Shown here piece by piece: positions 49,228 through 58,412 of a stretch of 64,000 nucleotides of DNA. The notes under the pieces are model-generated. The model was not told where the DNA came from. It saw only the letters and a list, made by a program, of their open reading frames with translations, and did no database searches. The translations under genes and the position numbers were made by a program. This DNA comes from Clostridiales bacterium (GTDB lineage Bacteria > Bacillota > Clostridia > Peptostreptococcales > Anaerovoracaceae). Within the stretch, counting starts at the first letter, position 1, and every line of letters starts with the position of its first letter. The DNA is taken from the NCBI GenBank assembly GCA_012841925.1, contig DUTT01000021.1:1-64000 (forward strand), given 5' to 3'.

Positions 49228-51693
49228 TTACAATTCAATCCGTGATCCAGCCCGATGCATGTCGTCACTTTCCCACCGGCCCGACACGGGCACCCACGCC
49301 AGTCCAATGAGCTGAATGGTGATATTCCCGCTCTGAGCGCGAACATCAACCGCCTCAATCTGATCTTCCATCCTATCGTATTTCTCCTTTACTCGATCCA
49401 GTTCCTGCTCCATCTCTTCGAGCAGGCTCTCGAGCCGCTGCTCAGCTACTTCGAGCTTTTCCTGTGCAGAACCGATGGCCTGGTCGCTTCGAAGTGCCCG
49501 GTTCGTACTTTTTGCGGCCGTGCCCATTTTTGATACGGAAGTCGCGCTGATGGCCTTCGTCCCTAACAATGCGCCGAGCACCGCATTACCGGTCGATATG
49601 GCTGCTTCGACCTTTCTCTGCTTCGCCATCTGATTCTGCTTTTCCAGCGCCTGCTCTGCGCGCATCTGGCGGTCTTTAAGCGTGTCGACTTTACTTTCGT
49701 ATTTTCGTCTGAGCGCTTCGATCTCCTCGTCTCTGCGTTCGTGAGCCGCATGCATCAGGCGAATTCGAAAATCGCGTTCGTCCTCCCCTTCTTCAGATAC
49801 CATTTTTAGAGTCGGAGACGAATGCAGGCTCAGATGCATATTGATACGGATGTGCTGACTCAGCATCCGCTTCCATTCGTCATAGCTCTTTGCATGCGCA
49901 GCGGCCTCCGGGTAAGTTCCAAAAACGGCTCCTTCGAACGGAAACGCATCCAGATCACGCAACTCATAGTCCACGATATCTGCTTCGCTCCAGTCCACAG
50001 GCAGCGGACCTTCGTGCAGCGGAGCCAGCATCGTATAATTCCTTGTAACGTTGAGTTTATGCTTTGCGCTGGTATACAAAACCGACGCAACACCGATGAC
50101 GGTCGGTTCGTAGACGACACTTTGTATCCCCGCGCCTGTCAGCGGCAAAAATACCTGCTTAATCTGAGGTGCCAGGATGGGCGCAGAAGCGCTTACAGGC
50201 GCAGATGCGGGTACACGCTGATCAACGAGTCCCGCTCCCCAGCCGACGGCAGCCCCCGGTTGGACGGGCGCTCCTGCCAGGACAGTTGACCGGTTTTTCG
50301 GGATGCTCGCAATCTGCTCTCTCGTCAGAGGCCCTGCGAGGTACGACATGACCCACCGCGTGCCGAAGATTACAGGTTCATCCTCATGAACGCTGTGCAG
50401 GTAAAACACCCTTTGCCCCAGGCCTGCGAGTATCCGCTCCGTGCGCGCTTTATCGAATGTCCCCCCTGCAGCCACCCCTTCGAGGCCAGCCATGACCCGA
50501 TCTTTGTCCCGCTCGGTCTGCAGGCGTCCGATAAACCAGGTCCCGGCGTTGGACAGTGCTTTGTAATCGAGATCGACGGGATTTTGCGTCGCGAGAACGA
50601 GCCCGAGTCCATAGGCCCTCGCCTGCTTTAAAAGCGTTAAAAGCGGCGTCTTGGAGGGAGGGTTGGCAGTCGGCGGCATGTACCCGAACAATTCGTCCAT
50701 GTACAGCATCGCGCGCAGACTGCCTGTTCCCGGCTGACTGCGCATCCAGGAGAGGACTTCGTTTAACAGCATCGTAACGAAGAACATTCTCTCGCTGTCC
50801 GAAAGGTGTGCAATCGAAAACACAGAAATGCGGGGTTTCCCCGTCCCGTCGTACAAAAATCTTCCGGCATCCAGAGGCTCACCCTCCATCCAAGCTTTAA
50901 ATGTAGGAGAAGCCAGGAGATTGTTAAACTGCATGGCCAGCGAAAACCGGTCCTTGGAAGGGAAGAAATTTTCAAGATCCATGACACCTACTTTGTCCAT
51001 GGGCGGTTTCTGGATGAATGCGATTAATTCCGGCAACCCCAGGCTTTTGCCGAGGCTCCAGTTGTACTCCAATATATTGGCGATCAGCGTGTGCTCCCTG
51101 CTGGTAAACGGGTCGCCCGCGATACCGATGAGAGAAAGCAGTCCGGTCGTCGTGATGCCGATGCGGTCGCGATATGCATCAGCGTCGTCCATGAGAAGCT
51201 GCGTCGGTGCATCAAACGATTTGAGCACAGACACACCGATACCGGCCGAGCCGCCCGGTGTGTAGACGCTGACTTCTGCAGAGCGGCGAAGCCGCTCGAT
51301 CCGCTCTCCATCCTGTCCGAATTCGGCAAGACCTTTCCTCCACAGCGCGGCCTGCGATTCCGCATACTCATCCGGTGACAGACCTTTGTTTTCTGCTTCC
51401 TGTTCGTTGATCCAGGGACGAAAATCCTCCGCCCGCAGCTGGGGGAATGTAAGGGCCAGATTTCCAAGATCGCCCTTTGGATCGATGGCGATCACCGGTA
51501 TGTTGTCGATGGCAGCTTCTTCGATCAACCCGATGCCAAGGCCCGTCTTTCCGCTTCCGGTCATGCCGATGATTGCGGCATGCGTCGTCAGGTCCTTAGA
51601 CTTGAGCAACACCGGCGCTTCTTGAAATTCCTTATTCTCGAGATCGTATTCTTTACCCAGGTAAAATACTCCAAGCTTTTCGAAATCATTCAT
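49228..51693 (-). CDS. HerA-like DUF87-type ATPase with C-terminal coiled coil
   Basis: An 821-residue ATPase of the HerA/FtsK superfamily. Walker A GMTGSGKT is at residues 43-50. AIDPKGDLGNLAL follows. Walker B is LRAMLYMDELFGYMPP near 330 and the sensor segment is LVLATQNPVDLDYKALSN. The region of about 630-790 is charged and heptad-like, indicating long coiled coils. No partner nuclease (NurA) or methylase lies nearby, so a defence or repair role is not shown. It starts after GGGAGGAG and is followed 30 bases on by the tandem PII-like gene. Confidence 0.82.
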   Translation of the reverse strand: MNDFEKLGVFYLGKEYDLENKEFQEAPVLLKSKDLTTHAAIIGMTGSGKTGLGIGLIEEAAIDNIPVIAIDPKGDLGNLALTFPQLRAEDFRPWINEQEAENKGLSPDEYAESQAALWRKGLAEFGQDGERIERLRRSAEVSVYTPGGSAGIGVSVLKSFDAPTQLLMDDADAYRDRIGITTTGLLSLIGIAGDPFTSREHTLIANILEYNWSLGKSLGLPELIAFIQKPPMDKVGVMDLENFFPSKDRFSLAMQFNNLLASPTFKAWMEGEPLDAGRFLYDGTGKPRISVFSIAHLSDSERMFFVTMLLNEVLSWMRSQPGTGSLRAMLYMDELFGYMPPTANPPSKTPLLTLLKQARAYGLGLVLATQNPVDLDYKALSNAGTWFIGRLQTERDKDRVMAGLEGVAAGGTFDKARTERILAGLGQRVFYLHSVHEDEPVIFGTRWVMSYLAGPLTREQIASIPKNRSTVLAGAPVQPGAAVGWGAGLVDQRVPASAPVSASAPILAPQIKQVFLPLTGAGIQSVVYEPTVIGVASVLYTSAKHKLNVTRNYTMLAPLHEGPLPVDWSEADIVDYELRDLDAFPFEGAVFGTYPEAAAHAKSYDEWKRMLSQHIRINMHLSLHSSPTLKMVSEEGEDERDFRIRLMHAAHERRDEEIEALRRKYESKVDTLKDRQMRAEQALEKQNQMAKQRKVEAAISTGNAVLGALLGTKAISATSVSKMGTAAKSTNRALRSDQAIGSAQEKLEVAEQRLESLLEEMEQELDRVKEKYDRMEDQIEAVDVRAQSGNITIQLIGLAWVPVSGRWESDDMHRAGSRIEL

Positions 51694-51964
51694 CGTATTC
51701 TCCTCCCGTTTCGCAACGCGCGGGTGCGGTTCTATAATTTCGGCAATAACAAAATAAGTTTATCATAAAGAGTCGTCTCCGTCACGAATTTTCAAAACAC
51801 GCCTGGGCAGAACGGCCTTTACTCTGTCATGGTAAAGCATTGCCGCTTTATCGTAAAATTTTGCTTCCCTCCCGTGACATTTCGTGTATACTGAGAACAT
51901 ATAACATGCAAGAATACATGGTTCGACTGTGTATATGTCAGGCTCAACAGCGTAGGGGCGTGCG

Positions 51965-54070
51965 ATGTCAGACAATAAAGCAACTTTTCTCGAACGAGCA
52001 ATCGGAACTTCGAAAAGCCATAAGAAAATCTACTTTGCACTACTGTTAGCTGTCGGCGCGCTTGCCGGTGGCTATGCACGCTTTGCTCGAATGCGAGACT
52101 CCGATTCCCATACGCTCCTCGTATCGATTCTGCTGCTCGCTGTCGGCGGTCTTACGATTTTCCTCCATGCCGAAATTGTCCGGCGCAACGAATATAAAAC
52201 GAAGCTGAATTTTCAGAAAACGCTGTTCGAAAACATCTTCGAGCAAGCGCCCATCGGCATCATTCTCCGCGAGAGCAAATCGATCGATCCATCGATAAAA
52301 CACCTCAGCCTCAACCCGATGGCCGAACACATACTGGGGCGGTCCGGCATGGAGCTTCACGACGTCAACTGGACTGAACTGACGCACAAGGACGACCTCA
52401 GAAAAGAGATGCCGATGTTCGAAAAGTTCCAGAACAATCAGGTTTCATCGTACACGATCGAAAAACGCCTCCTGCGTCCGGATGGCTCCACCGTGTGGGT
52501 GCGTCTGTTTGCCACAACTCTTTCCGGTTCTCCGCCGTACGATTCGGCCTACATGTGCCTGATCGAAGACATTTCGGCCCAAAAGACGCAGGAACTCGCG
52601 CTGTCCGAGCAGGCCCGGAGCACATCCGTTCTCTTGTCGCATATACAGGGCATGGCCTACCGGTGCAAAGCCGATACCGAGTGGACCATGGAATTCGTGT
52701 CGGAAGGGTGCTCGGAACTGACGGGCTACGAAGCAGAAAGCATCGTGCAAAACAAGGATATCTCCTATATGCGCATCATCGCCCCGGAATACCGTCAGCG
52801 CGTCTGGGATGAGTGGGAACGCGTCATCCGCCAGCACAAGCACTATTCGGGCGAATACGAAATCATCACGAAGAACGGTGAAAAAAAATGGGTGCTGGAA
52901 CAAGGTCAGGCCATTTATGATGCCGATGGACGTGTCGAGGCGCTCGAAGGGATCATTTTCGACTTTACAGAACAGAAGAGCAAAGATCAGCGCATCGCCT
53001 ATCTGCAGGAGCGCGACTTCCTCACCGGACTGTACAATCGGGACTACATGGAAAAAGAGCTGCGGCGACTCGACAAGCCGGCATACTATCCTCTGTCTGT
53101 TGCGATTTGCGATATCGACGGGCTGCGCATGATCAACAGCGCATTCGGACACGAGGAAGGTGACCGGCTGATCACCGTTGCGGCTAAGCTCATTCAAAGT
53201 TGCCTGAAGCAGGACTGCACTTTTGCACGGATGGGCGGCGGCGAGTTTATGATTCTACTCCCCGCTATGACCAGCGATGCTACCCATCGGCTCAAAATCG
53301 ACATTAAGCATACCATCGAAAGCTTTAATCTCGCCAATCAGGATAGCCTCTATACCGTTAACCTCTCCATCGGCCATAGCACAAAAGAAAATGCGGATCA
53401 GCGAATGGAAGACGTGCTGAACACAGCGGAAGCCTATCTGCAGCGAAGAAAGCTCCTCAATCAGAACAGCACGCACTCCGCCATCGTGTCCTCCGTCATG
53501 GCTACGCTGTACGCAAAGAGCCAGGAGACCGAAACGCACGGCATACGGCTGGGCCGCCTGTGTCAGTTGATCGGTGAGGATCTAAGGCTGGATCCCAAAG
53601 CGCTGGACGACCTGCAGCTGCTGTCAAAACTCCACGACATCGGAAAGATCGGTACCGACGATCGCATCCTCAACAAACCGGCGAGGCTGACGCCCGACGA
53701 ATGGGAAGAGATGAAGCAGCACCCCAGAATCGGCTACGACATCGCCATGACGATCCCGCACCTGGAACACATTGCCGAATATATCCTGCATCACCACGAG
53801 CGCTGGGACGGACAGGGATATCCTGTAGGGCTGCACAGAGAAGACATTCCGCTTCTGTCGCGGGTTCTCGCAGTCGCCGATGCTTACGATGCCATGACAG
53901 AAAGACGCATCTACCGCGACGCAATCCCCAAACACCTGGCAATCGAAGAAATACGCAGGTGCTCCGGCACGCAGTTCGACCCGGATGTCGTGGACGCCTT
54001 TCTCCGCATCGCAGAAATATGGGACGAAGGAGACGACCCCGAGAACGAGCCCGGTCGATTCAATTTCTAA
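51965..54070 (+). CDS. PAS-GGDEF-HD-GYP signalling protein with degenerate GGDEF
   Basis: A 701-residue membrane-bound sensor. Two helices (about residues 21-70) are followed by two PAS regions (about 80-335). The GGDEF domain (about 350-500) has GGGEF in place of GG(D/E)EF, so cyclase activity is doubtful. The HD-GYP domain (about 505-680) is intact: LHDIGKIG, HHHERWDGQGYP and VADAYDAM. It is therefore probably a c-di-GMP phosphodiesterase. The start has AGGGG upstream. The 271-base gap before it holds only a TATACT box with a weak -35. Its last 11 bases overlap metH convergently. Confidence 0.87.
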   Translation: MSDNKATFLERAIGTSKSHKKIYFALLLAVGALAGGYARFARMRDSDSHTLLVSILLLAVGGLTIFLHAEIVRRNEYKTKLNFQKTLFENIFEQAPIGIILRESKSIDPSIKHLSLNPMAEHILGRSGMELHDVNWTELTHKDDLRKEMPMFEKFQNNQVSSYTIEKRLLRPDGSTVWVRLFATTLSGSPPYDSAYMCLIEDISAQKTQELALSEQARSTSVLLSHIQGMAYRCKADTEWTMEFVSEGCSELTGYEAESIVQNKDISYMRIIAPEYRQRVWDEWERVIRQHKHYSGEYEIITKNGEKKWVLEQGQAIYDADGRVEALEGIIFDFTEQKSKDQRIAYLQERDFLTGLYNRDYMEKELRRLDKPAYYPLSVAICDIDGLRMINSAFGHEEGDRLITVAAKLIQSCLKQDCTFARMGGGEFMILLPAMTSDATHRLKIDIKHTIESFNLANQDSLYTVNLSIGHSTKENADQRMEDVLNTAEAYLQRRKLLNQNSTHSAIVSSVMATLYAKSQETETHGIRLGRLCQLIGEDLRLDPKALDDLQLLSKLHDIGKIGTDDRILNKPARLTPDEWEEMKQHPRIGYDIAMTIPHLEHIAEYILHHHERWDGQGYPVGLHREDIPLLSRVLAVADAYDAMTERRIYRDAIPKHLAIEEIRRCSGTQFDPDVVDAFLRIAEIWDEGDDPENEPGRFNF

Positions 54071-56438
54071 AGTGCTCCTGCGCAATACCCACCGCTTCTT
54101 TCGCATCGCGCCCGTAGTAATCCGCCCCGATGCCGGAGGCGCTGTCTGCGTCGAGCACGGCACCGCCCACCATGATCTTTGCATCCGGTTTCACTTTCCT
54201 GATCTGCCTGATTGTTTCTTCCATGCTCTGGACCGTTGTTGTCATCAGCGATGAGAGTCCGACAAGGCGAATGTCCTGCTCGAGCACCCTCTGTGCGATC
54301 TCTTCGGACGCTACATCGCGGCCGAGATCGATTACGTCGAAGTTATAGCTCTCCAGCAACGCCTTCACCAGATTTTTCCCGATGTCGTGGATATCGCCCT
54401 TGACGGTCGCCAGAGCAATTTTTCCGCGTGACAGGCTCTCCGTTGACGTACGGCTCATCGCCGCTCTCAGCGCATCAAACGATGCGCGCGCCGTCTCGGC
54501 CGAGCGGATGAGAGCGGGCAGGAACAGGGTCCCTTCTTCGTATCTTTTCCCTACGAGATCGAGCGCCGGAATCAGGTATTCATCGACGATTGCAAGCGGC
54601 TGCTTTTCGTTGAGCATCGCTTCCGTCACCCGACGGGCCTCCGCACCAGTTCCCGACAGAATCACATGCCTCAAATCACCGGACGTCTCTTCGGGCTCAA
54701 AAACAGCGGTCTCCGTACCCCCGCCGGAACTCAGCATCCGAACATACTCTTCCGCGCCGGCATCCCGGTTCCAGAGAACGTTCGAAGCGAATACGGTTCG
54801 CATCATTTCGCGATCCAGCGGGTCGATAATCGCAAGATCCAGCCCCTGATACAGACAGGCTGCGAGAAACACCCGGTTGATAAGCGCCCGGTCCGGCAGG
54901 CCGAACGATATATTCGACACCCCCAGAGCCGTCTTCAGCCCGAGCTCTTCCTTGACAAGTCGCATCGCCTCCAGCGTTTCACGGACTCCTTCTTGCCGGG
55001 CCGCCGCCGTGAGAGCCAGGCAGTCGATGTAGATGTCCTTGGGATCGAAGCCGTATTCTTTCGCTTTATCCAGAATTTTCTTTGCGATGAGGACGCGTCC
55101 GGCTGCCGTGTCGGGTATGCCCTGCTCATCCAGCGTAAGTCCGATCACCACCGCTCCGTATTTTTTTGCGACGGGTAGAATCCGTTCGAGCACCCGGTCT
55201 TCCCCGTTGACGGAATTGACGATGGCTTTTCCGTTGTACACCCGAAGGCCCGCTTCGATGGCTGCGGGATCGGTGGAATCGATCTGAAGCGGCGTATCGA
55301 CGATGCTCTGAATCGCCTTGACCGCTTCGGCCATCGCAGCCGGCTCGTCGATCGAAGGCAGACCGACGTTGACATCCAGAATGTGGGCGCCGGCTTCGTA
55401 CTGAGCGATGGCTTCTTTGAGCAGAGGATCCGGAGTACGGGTTTGAAGCGCCTGCTTCAACAGCGGTTTCCCCGTCGGGTTGATTCGCTCGCCTGCGATG
55501 CGGACCGCGCCGGACAGCACGACATTCGTCGGCGTGCATACGCCGTCGAGCCGCTCGCGTGCCGCCGGGCGCTGCTCGATACCGTCGATGCGCCGCGCAA
55601 GCTCTGCGATGTAGACATCGGTCGTTCCGCAGCAGCCTCCGATGATCATCGTTCCCTTTTCGACGAATCGGGCGGCAAGCGATGCGTATTCTTCGGGACC
55701 CACGCCGTACAGCGTCTCGCCACCCTCCACCGAAGGCAACCCGGCGTTCGCCTGCACCATCACAGGACGGGTCGCATGCTTTAAGATCTCATCGACGATG
55801 GACTCCATCTCCTTCGGACCCAGCGAACAGTTAATGCCGATGGCATCGACACCGAGCCCTTCGAGCGTCATGATCATCGCCTGCGGGCTGCAGCCGGTAA
55901 ACGTCCGCCCGCCGGCCTCGTAGCTCATCGTGCAGAATACCGGCAGATCCGAATGCTCCTTTGCCGCCAGCACGGCGGCTTTTGCCTCGTACAGATCCGT
56001 CATGGTTTCGATGAGAATGGCGTCGGCACCGGCCTGCACACCGCAGACGACCTGCTCACGAAAAATCTCATACGCTTCCTCAAAGGACAGCGTGCCCATC
56101 GGCGCAAGCAGCTCGCCGATCGGGCCGATGTCGAGCGCAATGTACACATCCCGGTCGCCGATCGCATCCCTCGCATTTTTAACCGCTGCCGGAATCACCT
56201 GCTCCACTGAGTAGCCGGATGCGGCAAGCTTGCGGCTGTTTGCGCCGAATGTATTCGTCGTGAGGATGCGCGAGCCGGCTTCGATGTATGCGGTGTGTAT
56301 CTGACGCACGATCTCCGGCGAATGGATATTCAATGCTTCCGGCAGTTCGCCGAGCTTCAGTCCACGGCTCTGTATCATCGTACCTGTCGCTCCGTCAAAC
56401 AGCAGTATTTCCTTACCTAGTATTTCTCTGAGCCCCAC
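54060..56438 (-). CDS. metH: B12-dependent methionine synthase, lacking activation domain
   Basis: A 792-residue MetH. The homocysteine-binding barrel spans about residues 1-300 (FDGATGTMIQSRGL, zinc cysteines in GINCSLGPKE and IIGGCCGTTD). The pterin-binding barrel starts at GERINPTGKPLLKQAL. The cap domain is followed by the cobalamin-binding domain with DIHDIGKNL near 675. It stops there, without the C-terminal AdoMet activation domain found in enzymes of about 1200 residues; that domain is encoded separately just upstream. The GTG start at 56438 has AAAGGAGG at eight bases. It methylates homocysteine from methyltetrahydrofolate. Confidence 0.93.
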   Translation of the reverse strand: MGLREILGKEILLFDGATGTMIQSRGLKLGELPEALNIHSPEIVRQIHTAYIEAGSRILTTNTFGANSRKLAASGYSVEQVIPAAVKNARDAIGDRDVYIALDIGPIGELLAPMGTLSFEEAYEIFREQVVCGVQAGADAILIETMTDLYEAKAAVLAAKEHSDLPVFCTMSYEAGGRTFTGCSPQAMIMTLEGLGVDAIGINCSLGPKEMESIVDEILKHATRPVMVQANAGLPSVEGGETLYGVGPEEYASLAARFVEKGTMIIGGCCGTTDVYIAELARRIDGIEQRPAARERLDGVCTPTNVVLSGAVRIAGERINPTGKPLLKQALQTRTPDPLLKEAIAQYEAGAHILDVNVGLPSIDEPAAMAEAVKAIQSIVDTPLQIDSTDPAAIEAGLRVYNGKAIVNSVNGEDRVLERILPVAKKYGAVVIGLTLDEQGIPDTAAGRVLIAKKILDKAKEYGFDPKDIYIDCLALTAAARQEGVRETLEAMRLVKEELGLKTALGVSNISFGLPDRALINRVFLAACLYQGLDLAIIDPLDREMMRTVFASNVLWNRDAGAEEYVRMLSSGGGTETAVFEPEETSGDLRHVILSGTGAEARRVTEAMLNEKQPLAIVDEYLIPALDLVGKRYEEGTLFLPALIRSAETARASFDALRAAMSRTSTESLSRGKIALATVKGDIHDIGKNLVKALLESYNFDVIDLGRDVASEEIAQRVLEQDIRLVGLSSLMTTTVQSMEETIRQIRKVKPDAKIMVGGAVLDADSASGIGADYYGRDAKEAVGIAQEHFRN

Positions 56439-57120
56439 AGGCCGTTCCTCCTTTTCTGTAACTGCACGAACTGCGCAGCGCACATTGCGCGCAACCCGAT
56501 ATTTCCTCAAAGCCCGTTTCGTTTGCCGACAAACCGATGACTGCCGTCACCGATTTTCTCGGAACGAGGATGTGATGCTGCGTGGCGGACAGACCGATCG
56601 AACGTCCTGCATTCAACGCGCTCAAAAGGTCGTTCTGTATGCGAAGGGAAAAGTCTCCGTAGCCGGGGCTGTACCGCTGCGTCAAATGGTAGCCCGATGA
56701 TTCGTATCTCTTCTCAATTGAGCGGTTGAGCTGTTCAGCGAACGACTCCGCCGCTGCGGATGCGCATGCGTCGAGGACGAGCGCCCGGGCCATAGATGCC
56801 TTTTCGTAGTAGCGAATCAGGCGGTCCGCCTCGTGCCCGAGCGTAACAGCAAAAGCGATGATGCGGTCGCACCCCTTCAAATGCCGGCGAATATCGTTTC
56901 CTTCCAATCGAAGCGCTGTATCTACGACCGTTATACCATCCCCCGGCTCGAGCTGAAATTCCCGCCAGACAGCCCGCGGTCGCAAAACGTCCATCAATTC
57001 CGCTGTGCATTCGCTGACGAGACGCTCCGTCGCCCGGTCCGGTCGCTTATCCGCATCTCCCATATAGCGGAATACCTCCCGCGCATCGATCGATTGTATG
57101 TTCATGTGTTCAATATGCAT
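56413..57120 (-). CDS. methionine synthase activation-domain protein
   Basis: A 235-residue free-standing Met_synt_B12-type protein. LEGNDIRRHLKGCDRIIAFA, ALVLDACASAAAESFAEQLN, RYSPGYGDFSLRIQNDL and SVTAVIGLSAN match the reactivation domain of MetH. A cysteine-rich tail, CAQCALRSSC, is a common feature of the split form. It should bind AdoMet and support reductive methylation of oxidised cobalamin on MetH. Its 3' end overlaps the metH start by 26 bases, so the two are produced together. Confidence 0.88.
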   Translation of the reverse strand: MHIEHMNIQSIDAREVFRYMGDADKRPDRATERLVSECTAELMDVLRPRAVWREFQLEPGDGITVVDTALRLEGNDIRRHLKGCDRIIAFAVTLGHEADRLIRYYEKASMARALVLDACASAAAESFAEQLNRSIEKRYESSGYHLTQRYSPGYGDFSLRIQNDLLSALNAGRSIGLSATQHHILVPRKSVTAVIGLSANETGFEEISGCAQCALRSSCSYRKGGTACGAQRNTR

Positions 57121-57196
57121 GTGTCTTATTCCTCTGCCAGTCCAGCCTCGCTTTCGCCCCCGGTCCGCCGGCGGCCGGTGACGCCCTCCGCCGATG

Positions 57197-58081
57197 CTAC
57201 ATCGCTTCCTTTCCGTTTACGGCGCGAATCAGCGAGTCGATATTTCGTGTCACAGCGCCGGCCACCGATGCGTCGTTCATCGTATAGAGGTGGATTCCTC
57301 GCGCACCGGCGGCAATCAGGCTGGATATCTGCTCCGTCGCATACGCGATACCGGCATCCCGCAGCGCTGCTTCGTCGTGTCCATAGCGGTCGATCATGCG
57401 GAGAAAACTCTCCGGAAGCGACGCCCCGCTCAACTCGACGACCCGCTTTATCTGACGGGCTTTCGTAATCGGCATCACGCCGGCCTGCACCGGCGCGCCG
57501 ATGCCTTTTTTCATCACCTTGTCCATAAACTCATAGAAGCGCTCGTTGTCGAAGAACAGCTGCGTAATAAAGTAATCCGCGCCCGCCTCTTCCTTCCACT
57601 TGAGAATTTCGATGTCCTTATCCTTGACCTTCGTTTCTGCATGACCTTCCGGGTAGGCGGCTGCCGCTACTCCGAAGCCCCTGCCTTTTACGTATCGGAT
57701 GAGCTCCTGGGAATTCGAAAAGTCCTGCGGATCAAATCCGCTCCCGGGGATGTCACCCCTCAACGCAAGCACGTTTCGCACGGAGTGCGCCTGCAGTTCG
57801 TCGAGCGTCCGGTCGATGTGCTGCTTCGTTGCACCGATGCACGTCAGGTGAGCAAGCGACTCAACGCCGTATCTTTTCCGGATGCGCCCCGTCAACCGGG
57901 TAGTCCGGTTGTTTTGTGCGCTTCCTCCGGCACCGTACGTTACGCTGATATAATCCGGTTGCATGCCGGCCAACTCTCCGATCGTATCATAGACTCTTTC
58001 CAGCGGCGAATCCACCTTCGGCGGAAAAATTTCGTACGAATACACGACATGGTTCTCCTGAAACAGCTTTTTAATCTCCAC
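57197..58081 (-). CDS. metF: methylenetetrahydrofolate reductase
   Basis: A 294-residue FAD-dependent TIM-barrel reductase. YSYEIFPPK near residues 14-22 is the MetF start motif. YISVTYGAGGSAQ, LTCIGATKQHID, ALRGDIPGSGFD and ADYFITQLFFDNE are diagnostic. It reduces methylene- to methyl-tetrahydrofolate, the substrate of MetH downstream. I chose the GTG at 58081 because AAGGAG lies eight bases before it. The ATG at 58102 is too close to the leader terminator and has no site. It is the first gene after the methionine T-box. Confidence 0.92.
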   Translation of the reverse strand: MEIKKLFQENHVVYSYEIFPPKVDSPLERVYDTIGELAGMQPDYISVTYGAGGSAQNNRTTRLTGRIRKRYGVESLAHLTCIGATKQHIDRTLDELQAHSVRNVLALRGDIPGSGFDPQDFSNSQELIRYVKGRGFGVAAAAYPEGHAETKVKDKDIEILKWKEEAGADYFITQLFFDNERFYEFMDKVMKKGIGAPVQAGVMPITKARQIKRVVELSGASLPESFLRMIDRYGHDEAALRDAGIAYATEQISSLIAAGARGIHLYTMNDASVAGAVTRNIDSLIRAVNGKEAM

Positions 58082-58102
58082 GATGCTCTCCTTCCACTGC
58101 AT

Positions 58103-58372
58103 AAAAAAACGCCCCCTTGCTTACGCAAAGGGACGACTCAATCGTGTTACCACCCTTGTTCGCACAGACCTCGCAGTCTCTGCCTCAGCGGGTACGGGAA
58201 AATTTCCTTATACCCCGGCGCAATAACGGGCGCACCCGTGAATGCTTACGTATCAGCATCCCGACTCCGAGACCATGTTCAGCGCGCGATCCTTCGCTTC
58301 CTCTCACCGACGGAAACTCTCTGTAAAAGTTCGTCCGCACCTACTCTTCTCTTCTCAGCCTTTGTAATTTGT
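58103..58372 (-). promoter_or_regulatory. methionine T-box leader of the metF operon
   Basis: The minus-strand leader shows the T-box AAGGGTGGTAACACG (58143-58157). It also has a stem I base (GGCTGAGA at 58353-58360 pairing with TCTC and AGTC at 58263-58272), an AGTA-type bulge near 58340-58346, and the specifier ATG (58274-58276) followed by a purine. The terminator stem 58110-58120/58125-58135 ends in seven U. The T-box can pair with uncharged tRNA-Met to form the antiterminator, so the operon is expressed when methionine is short. Confidence 0.88.
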
Positions 58373-58383
58373 AATTAGCACAG

Positions 58384-58412
58384 ACTTTAACATCGCACGA
58401 ATCGTTTGTCAA
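58384..58412 (-). promoter_or_regulatory. promoter of the T-box/metF operon
   Basis: On the minus strand TTGACA (58407-58412) and TAAAGT (58384-58389) have a 17-base spacer. The -35 box overlaps the stop codon of the upstream signalling gene, so the promoter is embedded in that gene's 3' end. Confidence 0.7.

Noticed and set aside
49228-51693. Defence-island reading of the HerA-like ATPase
   Set aside because: No nuclease, methylase, toxin or other defence partner lies next to it. The neighbours are a PII-like protein, a transporter and housekeeping genes.
58103-58372. SAM riboswitch upstream of metF
   Set aside because: The conserved T-box sequence, specifier loop and terminator explain the leader fully; SAM-riboswitch core sequences are absent.
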